From NCBI GenBank assembly GCA_003153215.1, contig PLXL01000153.1:941-12871 (forward strand): DNA of 11,931 nt, read 5' to 3'. This document shows, piece by piece, positions 1 to 6,671 of the stretch. The notes beneath the pieces were generated by a model that saw only the letters and a program-made list of their open reading frames with translations, was not told where the DNA came from and searched no databases. Within the stretch, counting starts at the first letter, position 1; each line of letters starts with the position of its first letter. The stretch is from Candidatus Dormiibacterota bacterium (GTDB lineage: Bacteria > Chloroflexota > Dormibacteria > Aeolococcales > Aeolococcaceae). The position numbers and the translations under genes are program-made.

Positions 1-1436
1 GCCAGCGCGGGCCGCTGGACGGCATAGGTGGCAAGGAATTCCTCCCACGAGGCCGGAGGATGCCCCGGGTCCTCGTCCGCCAAACCTGGATCCGAGGCGT
101 CGGCCGTCACCGGAGCGGTCGGCGGCGGGGCGCTCAGCCGGACCGGGCTGCGACCGCCCCCCGACGGGGCGCGGCTGACGTCGGCCGCCAGTGCTGATGG
201 CGAGAGCTCCAGCCGCCGCGATGCCTCCTGGATATAGAGGTCGCGTGTGGCCGCCTCGGGAATGCCGGCCAGGACGGCCACCACCCGCTCCGCGGCCGCC
301 CGGCGCTCGCCGGTCTCGGCGCCGGCCCCGCCGATCGCCCACTCGACGAGCACCTGCCACTCGGCTGCCGCCCCCGCGATGAGCGCTGCAAACGCCGCCG
401 GGTCGGCCCGGACCATCTCGTCCGGATCCTTGAACGCCGGCGGCATCACGGCGATGCGCCCCGGCAGCCGCTCGGCGGCGCAGAGCTCCACGGCTCGCGC
501 GGCCGCCCGCCGGCCGGCGGCGTCGCCGTCGAAGCAGAGCACCACCTCGTCCGCGTGCCGGGCGATGATCCGCGCCTGCTCCCGGGTCAGCGCCGTGCCG
601 CTCGAGGCGACGACGTGGGCGACGCCCGCTGCATGGGCGGCGAGCACGTCGAAGTAGCCCTCCACAACGACGGCGACGCGGCGCTCGCGGAGCGCCTGGC
701 GAGCCTGGTCGAGGCCGAAGAGGGCCGTCGACTTGTGGTAGATGCCAGTCTCGGGGGTGTTGAGGTACTTGGGAACGGCGTCGCCGAGGGCCCGGCCACC
801 GAAGCCGAGGACCTGGCCGCGCTCATCGGAGATCGGGAACACCAGACGGTTGCGAAAGGTGTCGCGGCCGCTGCGGCCGGCCAGACCCGCCTCCGCCAGC
901 TCGGAGACGGCGGCTCCTCCCTTGCCGACCAGGTAGCGCACCAGAGCGGTTCCCGCCGCACCAGCGGCAGGAGCGAAGCCGACCCGGAAACGCCGCGCCA
1001 GGGCCTCGTCCACGCCCCGCTCAGCGAGGAGGCGGTGTCCCGGCGCCCCCGCGGGGAGGCTCCAGAGCACGTACTCGTAGAACTTGGCAGCGCGGTCGTT
1101 CAGCTCGAGCGAGCGGCGCCGGCCGGCGCCGCGAGCGGCCGCCCGCGGGCTCTTCTCCAGCTCGACCCCGGCACGCTCGGCGAGGATCTCCAGGGCGCGG
1201 GGGAAGTCGACCCCCTCGATCCTCTGGACGAAGGTGAAGATGTCGCCACCCTCGGTGCAGCCGTGGCAGTAGAAAGCCTGCCGCTGCTGGCTGACCGAGA
1301 AGCTCGGGGTCTTCTCGGCGTGGAAGGGGCAGAGGCCGACGTGCTGGGTGCCGGAGCGGCGCAGGGAGACGTAACCCCCGATCACATCGAGGATGTCGAG
1401 CCGCGCCTTGATCTCGGCTGGGGCGTCAGTGCTCAC
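1..1436 (-). CDS. dnaG: DNA primase DnaG (3' end cut by window edge)
   Basis: DnaG synthesises the short RNA primers used by the replisome and works with the DnaB helicase. My translation from a GTG at 1436 gives 478 codons with no stop before the window edge. An N-terminal CHC2 zinc finger is visible: C36-P-F-H39 and C57-H-G-C60. The primase core follows, with the GFGGRAL and PKYLNT segments at about 211-227. The TOPRIM domain shows EGYFDVL from E259, then SSGTALT at about 278-284, then FDGDAAG at about 302-308; E259, D303 and D305 are the expected metal-binding acidic residues. The visible end is a low-complexity Ala/Pro linker that should lead into the C-terminal DnaB-interacting domain, which is outside the window. 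A GAGGTGG Shine-Dalgarno 7 nt upstream supports the GTG start. The closest upstream gene on the same strand is the 88-residue unknown. The family call is very secure. Confidence 0.96.
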   Translation of the reverse strand, partial: MSTDAPAEIKARLDILDVIGGYVSLRRSGTQHVGLCPFHAEKTPSFSVSQQRQAFYCHGCTEGGDIFTFVQRIEGVDFPRALEILAERAGVELEKSPRAAARGAGRRRSLELNDRAAKFYEYVLWSLPAGAPGHRLLAERGVDEALARRFRVGFAPAAGAAGTALVRYLVGKGGAAVSELAEAGLAGRSGRDTFRNRLVFPISDERGQVLGFGGRALGDAVPKYLNTPETGIYHKSTALFGLDQARQALRERRVAVVVEGYFDVLAAHAAGVAHVVASSGTALTREQARIIARHADEVVLCFDGDAAGRRAAARAVELCAAERLPGRIAVMPPAFKDPDEMVRADPAAFAALIAGAAAEWQVLVEWAIGGAGAETGERRAAAERVVAVLAGIPEAATRDLYIQEASRRLELSPSALAADVSRAPSGGGRSPVRLSAPPPTAPVTADASDPGLADEDPGHPPASWEEFLATYAVQRPAL

Positions 1437-1443
1437 GCGGCGG

Positions 1444-1450
1444 CCACCTC
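1444..1450 (-). promoter_or_regulatory. Ribosome binding site of dnaG
   Basis: GAGGTGG on the minus strand lies 7 nt before the GTG at 1436. It decides the non-ATG start of dnaG, because no ATG is available near the beginning of the conserved N-terminus. Confidence 0.7.
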
Positions 1451-1552
1451 AAGAGGAGAGGGTGACGTCCTGCGGGAGAGGGCCGGCGAGGCCGGAGCGG
1501 GCGCCGGGAAGAGCCGCGAATTGCCGGCGGATGAAGGTGGCGCGACACCGGC

Positions 1553-1819
1553 TCAGCGGCCGACAACCTCGACCCGATAGCGCGAGTTGTCGGTGAGCAC
1601 CACTATCGCACCGCCCTTCTCAGTGATCACCGCCCGCACCGGCGAGGTGGCGAAGACATCGGGAGCGTCGCGATGCTCGACAACTGACCGCCGGATGGCA
1701 TACGGCTGTCCGGGGGTCGGCTCGGCGAGCTCGTCCCCCTCCACGACGTGGCCGTCGTCGAGATTGACGGGACGGCCGTCGCGGGTGGCGACCTTCTGAA
1801 TCCGGACTCGCTCGGTCAT
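1553..1819 (-). CDS. Small conserved-looking protein of unknown function, 88 aa
   Basis: This is an 88-residue soluble protein with no signal peptide or membrane segment. I do not recognise a named family. It is rich in alternating Val/Arg residues typical of small beta proteins. The C-terminal half carries FATSPVRAV, then GGAIVVLTDNSRYRVEV. That TSPV followed by NSxYxV arrangement recalls small beta-barrel proteins seen beside other genes in high-GC bacteria, but this is a recollection of a pattern and not a verified family. It starts with ATG at 1819 and stops with TGA at 1553. It is co-oriented between ppdK (110 bp upstream) and dnaG (116 bp downstream). No good Shine-Dalgarno is present, but a TATCCT box lies 8 nt before the ATG, so the mRNA could be leaderless. 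Codon use matches the neighbours, and the opposite-strand frame over the same bases is less protein-like. Confidence 0.65.
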   Translation of the reverse strand: MTERVRIQKVATRDGRPVNLDDGHVVEGDELAEPTPGQPYAIRRSVVEHRDAPDVFATSPVRAVITEKGGAIVVLTDNSRYRVEVVGR

Positions 1820-1827
1820 GCCCAGCG

Positions 1828-1833
1828 AGGATA
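1828..1833 (-). promoter_or_regulatory. Possible -10 box for the 88-aa gene (leaderless start)
   Basis: TATCCT on the minus strand ends 8 nt before the ATG at 1819, the spacing expected if transcription starts at or next to the start codon. No convincing -35 hexamer is visible at 16-18 bp. The ppdK 3' hairpins lie just upstream, so a separate promoter here would make sense. This is inference only. Confidence 0.35.
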
Positions 1834-1874
1834 GCGCGGGAGGGCAGGCTCACCCTCCGCGGCGGGTGGAGGCC

Positions 1875-1895
1875 CGGGGGCGCCGAGCGCCCCCG
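1875..1895 (-). terminator. GC-rich hairpin downstream of ppdK (distal)
   Basis: A perfect 9-bp stem (CGGGGGCGC paired with GCGCCCCCG) closes a 3-nt loop. It sits in the ppdK to 88-aa-gene gap. No U-tract follows on either strand, so it is at best a non-canonical terminator or a 3'-end-stabilising structure. Confidence 0.45.
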
Positions 1896-1910
1896 AGCCA
1901 CCGTCACCTA

Positions 1911-1928
1911 GCTGCCGTACCCGGCAGC
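1911..1928 (-). terminator. Hairpin immediately after the ppdK stop (proximal)
   Basis: A perfect 7-bp stem (GCTGCCG paired with CGGCAGC) with a 4-nt loop begins 1 nt after the ppdK stop codon. With the hairpin at 1875-1895 it forms a tandem pair of stems. There is no U-tract. It probably marks the 3' end of the ppdK message. Confidence 0.45.
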
Positions 1929-1929
1929 C

Positions 1930-4713
1930 TCAGCGATCCGCATCCCGCGCCGCCAGCCGGGCGTGGGCGGCGGCGAGCCGTGCCACGGGCACCCGGTAGG
2001 GCGAGCACGAGACGTAGTTGAGATTGAGCTTCTCGCAGATGGCGATCGATGCCGGGTCACCGCCGTGCTCACCGCAGATGCCCACGGTGAGGTCGGGGCG
2101 GGTCTGGCGGCCCTCGATGACCGCGATGTTCATGAGCCGGCCCACCCCACCGCGATCGAGGGTCTCGAAGGGGTTGCTGGGGAGGATCTTCTGCTCGACG
2201 TACGGGATGATGATCTTGCCCTCGGCGTCGTCGCGGGAGAAGCCGAAGGTGGTCTGGGTGAGGTCGTTGGTCCCGAAGGAGAAGAACTCGGCCTCGGTCG
2301 CGATCTCACCGGCGATGAGCGCCGCCCGCGGCAGCTCGATCATGGTGCCGAACTTATAGGGGACCTTGATCCCGGCCTCTGCGAGGACGGCGTCCACGGT
2401 CTTCTGCAGGTACCCCTTGGTCCGCCGCAGCTCCTCGATGGCCCCGACCAGCGGGATCATGATCTCGGGGTGGACGTCGACCCCCTCCTTGGTCAACTGC
2501 ACCGCGGCTTCCATGATCGCCCGCACCTGCATCTCGATGATCTCGGGGAAGAGGAGGCCGAGCCGGCAGCCGCGCAGCCCCAGCATCGGGTTCTGCTCGC
2601 GGAGTGAGCGCACCGCGGCGAGCATGGTCCGCTTGTCCGCGAAGCTGCCCTCGGGGTCGCCCCTGGTCTCGGCCTGCGTCACCTCGACGAGGAGATCCTC
2701 GAACGAGGGCAGGAACTCGTGGAGCGGCGGGTCGATGAGGCGGATGACCACCGGGAGCCCGGCCATCGCCTTGAGGATCCCGTAGAAGTCGCCGCGCTGG
2801 AAGGGAAGCAGCTTGTCGAGCTGGCGCTTGCGCTCCTCGGTCGAGCTGGCGAGGATCATCGCTTGGACGATCGGCAGGCGCGACTGCTCCATGAACATGT
2901 GCTCGGTCCGGCAGAGGCCGATGCCCTGGGCTCCGAACCGGCGTGCCAGCTCGGCGTCACGGGGGTAGTCACCGTTGGCCCAGACCTGGAGGCGGCGGAC
3001 CCCGTCCGCCCAGCTCAGGATCTGCTCGAGATCCCCGCTCAGCTCGGGCTGGATGGTCGGCACCTTGCCGGCGATGACACGGCCTGTCGAGCCGTCGATG
3101 GTGAACTCCTCACCCTCGTACACCGTCCTCCCACCCGCGGTGAAACGGCGGTTGTGGAGGTCGACGAGCACCGTCTCGGCGCCGGCGACGCAGGGTTTGC
3201 CCATGCCCCGAGCGACCACGGCCGCGTGCGAGGTGCGGCCGCCGCGCGAGGTGAGCACGCCCTCGGCGGCGATCATCCCGTGCACATCGTCCGGGTTGGT
3301 CTCGATCCGGACCATGATCACCTTCTCGCCGGTCTTGGCCATGGCCTCGGCGCGGTCGGCGTCGAAGACCGCCTTGCCGTAGGCCGCGCCCGGGGACGCC
3401 GCCAGACCGGTCGCGAGCACCTCGACCTTGGCGCTCGGGTCGATGCGGGTGTGGAGCAGCTGGTCGACCTGTGTCGGCTCCACCCGCAGGATCGCCTCCT
3501 CGCGGCTGATGAGCCGCTCACGGACCATCTCGACGGCGATCTTCACCGCCGCCTCGGCGGTGCGCTTGCCGGCACGGGTCTGGAGCATGTAGAGCTTGCC
3601 GCGCTCGATGGTGAACTCCATGTCTTGCACGTCGCGGTAGTGCTTCTCCAGCCGCTTCGCGATGCGCTCGAACTGCCGGTACACGGTCGGCAGCTCCTCG
3701 GCCATGGCGGCGATCGGCTTGGGAGTGCGGATGCCGGCGACGACGTCCTCGCCCTGGGCGTTGGTGAGGTACTCACCGAAGAGCACCTTCTCGCCGGTCG
3801 CCGGGTCGCGGGTGAAGGCCACACCGGTGCCGGAATCGTCACCCATGTTGCCGAAGACCATCGACTGCACGTTGACCGCGGTGCCCAGGTCGTGCGCGAT
3901 CTTGTTGTAGTTGCGGTAGTCGACCGCACGCTTGCCGTTCCAGGAGCTGAAGACGGCGCCAATGGCGGCGCGCAGCTGCTCGCGGGGCTCGTCGGGGAAC
4001 TCCTGGCCCTTGCTCTCGTTGCGAACGATCTCGCGGTAATCCGCGATCACCTCCTGGAGGGCTGCAACGCTCAGCTCGGCGTCGCTGGCGGCGCCGTGCT
4101 TGGTCTTGACCGCACCCAGCGCGTGCTCGAAGAGGTCGCCCGAGATCCCGAGCACGATCTTGCTGAAGAGCTGGATGAAGCGGCGGTGGGTGTCGAGGGC
4201 GAACCGCTCGTCACCGGTGAGGCGGGTGAGGCCCTTGAGGGTGGTCTCGTTGAGCCCGAGGTTGAGCACGGTGTCCATCATTCCCGGCATCGAGAACTTG
4301 GCGCCGCTACGCACCGAGACGAGCAGGGGGTTGTCCGGGTCGCCGAATCCCTTGCGGGTCTGGCGCTCCAGCGTCTTGAGGGCGACGAGGACCTGCTCCC
4401 ACATCCCGTCGGGGAACTGCTCGTCACGCTCGTAATAGGCGTTGCAGGCCTGGGTGGTGATGGTGAAGCCGGGAGGCACGGGCAGCCCAGCGCGGGTCAT
4501 CTCGGCGACACCCGCGCCCTTGCCGCCGAGCAGGTCGCGCATCTGGGCGTTGCCCTCCTCGAAGAGGTACACCCACTTGGTCGCGCGACGCCGAGCGGGA
4601 GCCGCTTTGGTCGACGAGCGTGCGCCACGGGTCGAGGTGGTCCGGCCGACCGGCGCCGACTTCGTGGTCGTCCTGGTCTTCCTGGGGGCTCGGGGCTTCG
4701 TTGTCACGGGCAT
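1930..4713 (-). CDS. ppdK: Pyruvate, phosphate dikinase
   Basis: PpdK interconverts pyruvate + ATP + Pi with PEP + AMP + PPi in the cytosol, linking glycolysis and gluconeogenesis. The 927-residue product has the full family architecture. The N-terminal nucleotide-binding domain starts near residue 45 (GGKGAGVAEM, then PVPPGFT at about 78-84) and includes FTRDPATGE and the LQTRAGKRTA segment. The phosphohistidine swivelling domain contains GGRTSHAAVVARGMGKP, with His at about 496. The C-terminal PEP/pyruvate domain has GIGLCRTEHMF, FGTNDLTQTTFG and GICGEHGGDP, with the catalytic Cys at about 880. An unusual basic tail rich in Lys, Arg, Thr and Pro fills residues 1-46. I chose the ATG at 4713 because AGAGGA lies 6 nt before it; an in-frame ATG at 4731 would add six residues. 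It is divergent from msrA across a short promoter region and is followed by two hairpins. No PpdK regulatory kinase/phosphatase gene is seen nearby. Confidence 0.97.
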   Translation of the reverse strand: MPVTTKPRAPRKTRTTTKSAPVGRTTSTRGARSSTKAAPARRRATKWVYLFEEGNAQMRDLLGGKGAGVAEMTRAGLPVPPGFTITTQACNAYYERDEQFPDGMWEQVLVALKTLERQTRKGFGDPDNPLLVSVRSGAKFSMPGMMDTVLNLGLNETTLKGLTRLTGDERFALDTHRRFIQLFSKIVLGISGDLFEHALGAVKTKHGAASDAELSVAALQEVIADYREIVRNESKGQEFPDEPREQLRAAIGAVFSSWNGKRAVDYRNYNKIAHDLGTAVNVQSMVFGNMGDDSGTGVAFTRDPATGEKVLFGEYLTNAQGEDVVAGIRTPKPIAAMAEELPTVYRQFERIAKRLEKHYRDVQDMEFTIERGKLYMLQTRAGKRTAEAAVKIAVEMVRERLISREEAILRVEPTQVDQLLHTRIDPSAKVEVLATGLAASPGAAYGKAVFDADRAEAMAKTGEKVIMVRIETNPDDVHGMIAAEGVLTSRGGRTSHAAVVARGMGKPCVAGAETVLVDLHNRRFTAGGRTVYEGEEFTIDGSTGRVIAGKVPTIQPELSGDLEQILSWADGVRRLQVWANGDYPRDAELARRFGAQGIGLCRTEHMFMEQSRLPIVQAMILASSTEERKRQLDKLLPFQRGDFYGILKAMAGLPVVIRLIDPPLHEFLPSFEDLLVEVTQAETRGDPEGSFADKRTMLAAVRSLREQNPMLGLRGCRLGLLFPEIIEMQVRAIMEAAVQLTKEGVDVHPEIMIPLVGAIEELRRTKGYLQKTVDAVLAEAGIKVPYKFGTMIELPRAALIAGEIATEAEFFSFGTNDLTQTTFGFSRDDAEGKIIIPYVEQKILPSNPFETLDRGGVGRLMNIAVIEGRQTRPDLTVGICGEHGGDPASIAICEKLNLNYVSCSPYRVPVARLAAAHARLAARDADR

Positions 4714-4719
4714 AATCGG

Positions 4720-4725
4720 TCCTCT
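4720..4725 (-). promoter_or_regulatory. Ribosome binding site that selects the ppdK start
   Basis: AGAGGA on the minus strand lies 6 nt upstream of the ATG at 4713. It falls inside the six-codon extension that would result from using the ATG at 4731, so it favours the shorter protein. Confidence 0.6.
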
Positions 4726-4736
4726 GGTCATCGCTG

Positions 4737-4742
4737 AAGCTA
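4737..4742 (-). promoter_or_regulatory. Possible -10 box for ppdK
   Basis: TAGCTT on the minus strand fits the TANNNT form of a -10 element. Transcription would start around 4729-4731, giving a leader of about 17 nt that still contains the AGAGGA ribosome site. No clear -35 element is visible. It overlaps one arm of the inverted repeat at 4740-4822. Confidence 0.35.
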
Positions 4743-4822
4743 GGGCGGACCGAGGGTATCACCGGCGCGGGGGCCGACCGTCCCCTCGACCGGCCGATCG
4801 CCGGCGGGGCGGTCCGCCGTAG
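4740..4822. repeat. Imperfect 13-bp inverted repeat spanning the ppdK/msrA divergent promoter region
   Basis: The left arm at 4740-4752 is CTAGGGCGGACCG and the right arm at 4810-4822 is CGGTCCGCCGTAG. The right arm reverse-complements to the left arm with one mismatch in 13. The arms are 57 bp apart. Each ends a few bases before a gene start: 8 nt before the ATG at 4731 for ppdK and 12 nt before the msrA ATG at 4835. Each gene is therefore preceded by the same motif in its own reading direction, CGGTCCGCC(C/G)TAG. This could be a shared regulator site or a duplicated promoter element; the function is inferred. Confidence 0.55.
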
Positions 4823-4828
4823 GACAAT
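4823..4828 (+). promoter_or_regulatory. Possible -10 box for msrA
   Basis: GACAAT matches the -10 consensus at four of six positions and ends 6 nt before the msrA ATG, again suggesting a leaderless or near-leaderless message. An AGGA at 4821-4824, 10 nt from the ATG, is the only Shine-Dalgarno candidate and is poorly spaced. No -35 element is evident. Confidence 0.3.
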
Positions 4829-4834
4829 CGGGTC

Positions 4835-5410
4835 ATGGACACCACATCCCCAAGCCCTGACACCCTTACCCCTTTGGTCCCACCGGCCGAGCCGGGGGGG
4901 GTGGCGACCCGGGAGATGGCCATCTTCGCGGGCGGCTGCTTCTGGGGCGTCGAGGACGACTTCCGCCACCTCCCCGGGGTGATCGCGACCCGAGTCGGCT
5001 ACGCCGGCGGGCGCACCGATCACCCGACCTACCGCGAGGTCTGCTCCCACACCACCGGACATGCCGAGGCGGTGGAGGTGGTGTACGACCCGGCCCTGAT
5101 CAGCTACGAGGACCTGGTCACCGCCTTTCTCTTCGACGTCCACGACCCCACCCAGCTCAACCGCCAGGGCCCGGACGTCGGCGATCAGTACCGTTCCGCG
5201 ATCTTCGTCCGCAATGCCGAACAGCGGGCGACGGCCGAGCGCATCCTCGGGCGGCTCGCCGAGCAGAGCCGCTCCCGGCGCCCGATCGTCACCGAGATCA
5301 CCGACGCCCCGCGCTTCTGGGAGGCCGAGGAGTACCACCAGCAGTACTTCGAGAAGCAGGGCGGCGGTGCCTGCCACCTCCCGATGAGCGGGAGCTGGAT
5401 GCGCGCGTAG
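4835..5410 (+). CDS. msrA: Peptide-methionine (S)-S-oxide reductase MsrA
   Basis: MsrA reduces the S-epimer of methionine sulfoxide in proteins and as free amino acid, using thioredoxin-type reductants. The 191-residue product has the signature GGCFWGVE with catalytic Cys35, GYAGGRTDHPTY at about 55-66, VCSHTTGHAEAVEV at about 69-82, the DPTQLNRQGPDVGDQYRSA segment, and EAEEYHQQYF near 163-172. Cys180 in the C-terminal GGGACHLP stretch is a likely resolving cysteine. Residues 1-27 are a Pro/Thr-rich extension before the catalytic core; no signal peptide is seen, so the enzyme should be cytosolic. The ATG at 4835 is preferred over the internal Met28, because the purine-rich bases before Met28 directly abut that codon. 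An 8-G run (4894-4901) lies in the extension. It is divergent from ppdK. No msrB was found in the window. Confidence 0.95.
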   Translation: MDTTSPSPDTLTPLVPPAEPGGVATREMAIFAGGCFWGVEDDFRHLPGVIATRVGYAGGRTDHPTYREVCSHTTGHAEAVEVVYDPALISYEDLVTAFLFDVHDPTQLNRQGPDVGDQYRSAIFVRNAEQRATAERILGRLAEQSRSRRPIVTEITDAPRFWEAEEYHQQYFEKQGGGACHLPMSGSWMRA

Positions 5411-5469
5411 GCGGAGCGCCGGGTACCCACCGAGGGGGCGGGCCCGGGGGCCGCGACAGTGTCACCGAG

Positions 5470-5498
5470 TCGACCGGTGCGTCGCCCACAACTACAAG
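5470..5498 (+). promoter_or_regulatory. Weak sigma-70-like promoter candidate for the repeat protein
   Basis: TCGACC at 5470-5475 and TACAAG at 5493-5498 are separated by exactly 17 bp. Each matches its consensus hexamer at four of six positions. The start codon is about 90 bp downstream, so a leader of about 80 nt would follow. The match is weak and could be chance. Confidence 0.25.
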
Positions 5499-5578
5499 TC
5501 AGTGTCTGTCCGCACCCGAGCTTCCCCCGGGGCGGGCTGGCGACCGGTCTGCGTCCGGGCCTGCCTCGCCGACAGCTT

Positions 5579-5582
5579 GGAG
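5579..5582 (+). promoter_or_regulatory. Ribosome binding site that selects the start of the repeat protein
   Basis: GGAG lies 6 nt before the ATG at 5589. It supports this start over the in-frame GTG at 5502. Confidence 0.6.
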
Positions 5583-5588
5583 TTTGTG

Positions 5589-6578
5589 ATGAACGAAGAC
5601 CTTCCCAGCGAGACGCCGTCCCCTGGGGATGACGACTCGGCGCCCGACTCTTTCGATGACTCCCCGCCACCCGCCCGGCGCGGGCGCTCTCTCGGACTGC
5701 GCCGGGGCGCCGCCGTCACCACCGCCGTCGGCGGGCTGGTCCTGGGCAGCGCAGTGGGCGGATTCCTGATCACGCGGGCAACCGGCCCGGTGACGGCCGT
5801 CGCGGCGGCCAGTACCGCGGACACGACAACCAGCCCCTCCCCGGGTGCGCATTTCCGGGGCGGCTTCGGCGGGCCGAACGGGTTCGCCGGGGTCAACCTG
5901 CTGCAGGACGCGGCCACCACCATCGGCATCAGTGAGCAGACCCTGGACACCGACCTGCAGTCCGGACAGACGGTCGCCCAGGTGGCCACGGCCAACGGCA
6001 CGACCGCGCAGGCGGTGATCAACGCCCTGGTCGGCGACGAGACCACAGCGATCGACAGCCTGGCATCGAGCGGCAAGATCACCTCGGCCCAGGAGACCAA
6101 GCTCCAGGCCAGCGTCACCCAGATGGTCACCAACTTCGTGAACCAGACTCGTCCGGCCACCCCCCCCGCTGCCGGGTCCGGCGGATCCGGTGAGCAGGCC
6201 GCCCTCCAGGCGGCGGCAACCACGATCGGCGTCTCCGTCTCCGATCTCGAGTCCGACCTGGCCAAGGGCGAGAGCATGGCGAGCGTCGCCGCGGCTCAGA
6301 GCCCCAGCGTCAACGCCAGCGCCGTCGTGAGCGCGGTGACCACCGCGGTCGACAGCCAGATCAGCAGCCTCGAGAGCAGCGGCAAGATCACCTCCGCCCA
6401 GGCGAGCACCCTCACCTCGGACGTGTCATCGCGGGTCTCCGACTGGGTCAACGACACCTACCCCGGCTGGCCCTTCGGGCCCTTCGGCACCTTCACCGGC
6501 TTCGGTGGATCGTTCCCCGGCGGCCACGGGGGACACGGCTCCGGAGCCTCCCCTTCGGCATCGCCGTCGGCGACCTGA
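5589..6578 (+). CDS. Membrane-anchored or secreted protein with two tandem ~86-aa repeats
   Basis: I do not recognise a named family. The 329-residue product starts with an acidic, Pro/Ser-rich cytoplasmic segment (1-28), then a basic stretch with arginines at 30, 31, 33, 38 and 39, then a hydrophobic Gly/Ala/Val helix at about 41-62. That layout predicts a signal anchor with the rest outside. A Gly/Phe-rich linker (86-101) leads to repeat 1 (104-189) and repeat 2 (205-292), joined by a Pro/Gly/Ser linker. Both repeats share ATTIG near their start, the block SSGKITSAQ, and a VNxTxP end. The pattern of 'IGxSxxxLxxDLxxGxxxAxVA' followed by 'SGKITSAQ' resembles a helical repeat common in secreted proteins of high-GC soil bacteria. 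The C-terminus is rich in Gly, His, Phe and Ser. There are no cysteines in the mature part. Role unknown; envelope structure or adhesion is possible. Confidence 0.85.
   Translation: MNEDLPSETPSPGDDDSAPDSFDDSPPPARRGRSLGLRRGAAVTTAVGGLVLGSAVGGFLITRATGPVTAVAAASTADTTTSPSPGAHFRGGFGGPNGFAGVNLLQDAATTIGISEQTLDTDLQSGQTVAQVATANGTTAQAVINALVGDETTAIDSLASSGKITSAQETKLQASVTQMVTNFVNQTRPATPPAAGSGGSGEQAALQAAATTIGVSVSDLESDLAKGESMASVAAAQSPSVNASAVVSAVTTAVDSQISSLESSGKITSAQASTLTSDVSSRVSDWVNDTYPGWPFGPFGTFTGFGGSFPGGHGGHGSGASPSASPSAT
5898..6464 (+). repeat. Two tandem protein-level repeats inside the secreted protein gene
   Basis: Repeat 1 spans 5898-6155 and repeat 2 spans 6201-6464. They are related at the protein level (ATTIG, SSGKITSAQ and VNxTxP are shared), and the DNA encoding SGKITSAQ is nearly identical in both. 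The rest has diverged, so the duplication is old. The linker contains an 8-C run at 6160-6167. Confidence 0.8.
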
Positions 6579-6592
6579 CCGGGGCACCTCCC

Positions 6593-6623
6593 CCAAGATC
6601 TTGGCCGGCCCCGCGGGCCGGCC
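6593..6623. terminator. Bidirectional hairpin between convergent genes
   Basis: The 93-bp gap between the repeat protein (plus) and the DinB-fold gene (minus) holds a perfect 12-bp palindrome CCAAGATCTTGG (6593-6604). Its last two bases overlap the start of a 9-bp perfect stem with a 3-nt loop (6603-6623, GGCCGGCCC paired with GGGCCGGCC). There is no U-tract. Its place between converging genes fits a shared terminator. Confidence 0.55.
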
Positions 6624-6671
6624 GCGATCATGTCTGGCCGCGTATCGGACCGGACCGCACCCCGCCGGCGG

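Larger units (their letters stand above)
5411..5588 (+). other. Intergenic spacer msrA to repeat protein
   Basis: This 178-bp spacer is very GC-rich and holds an 8-bp palindrome (GGGTACCC at 5421-5428) and short GGCC-type inverted repeats, but no convincing terminator for msrA. An in-frame GTG at 5502 could extend the next protein by 29 residues, but it lacks a ribosome site and the added residues look unlike a natural N-terminus. Confidence 0.4.

Noticed and set aside
555..1580. 341-codon plus-strand open frame opposite dnaG
   Set aside because: The minus strand encodes an unmistakable primase with a zinc finger and TOPRIM motifs over the same bases.
2719..4737. 672-codon open frame on the plus strand opposite ppdK
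   Set aside because: It lies wholly antisense to a textbook ppdK. Its product is repetitive in Leu, Gly, Asp, His and Val with no recognisable domain, as expected for a GC-bias shadow.
5502..5588. 29-residue extension of the repeat protein from a GTG at 5502
   Set aside because: There is no ribosome site before it, while GGAG is well placed before the ATG at 5589.
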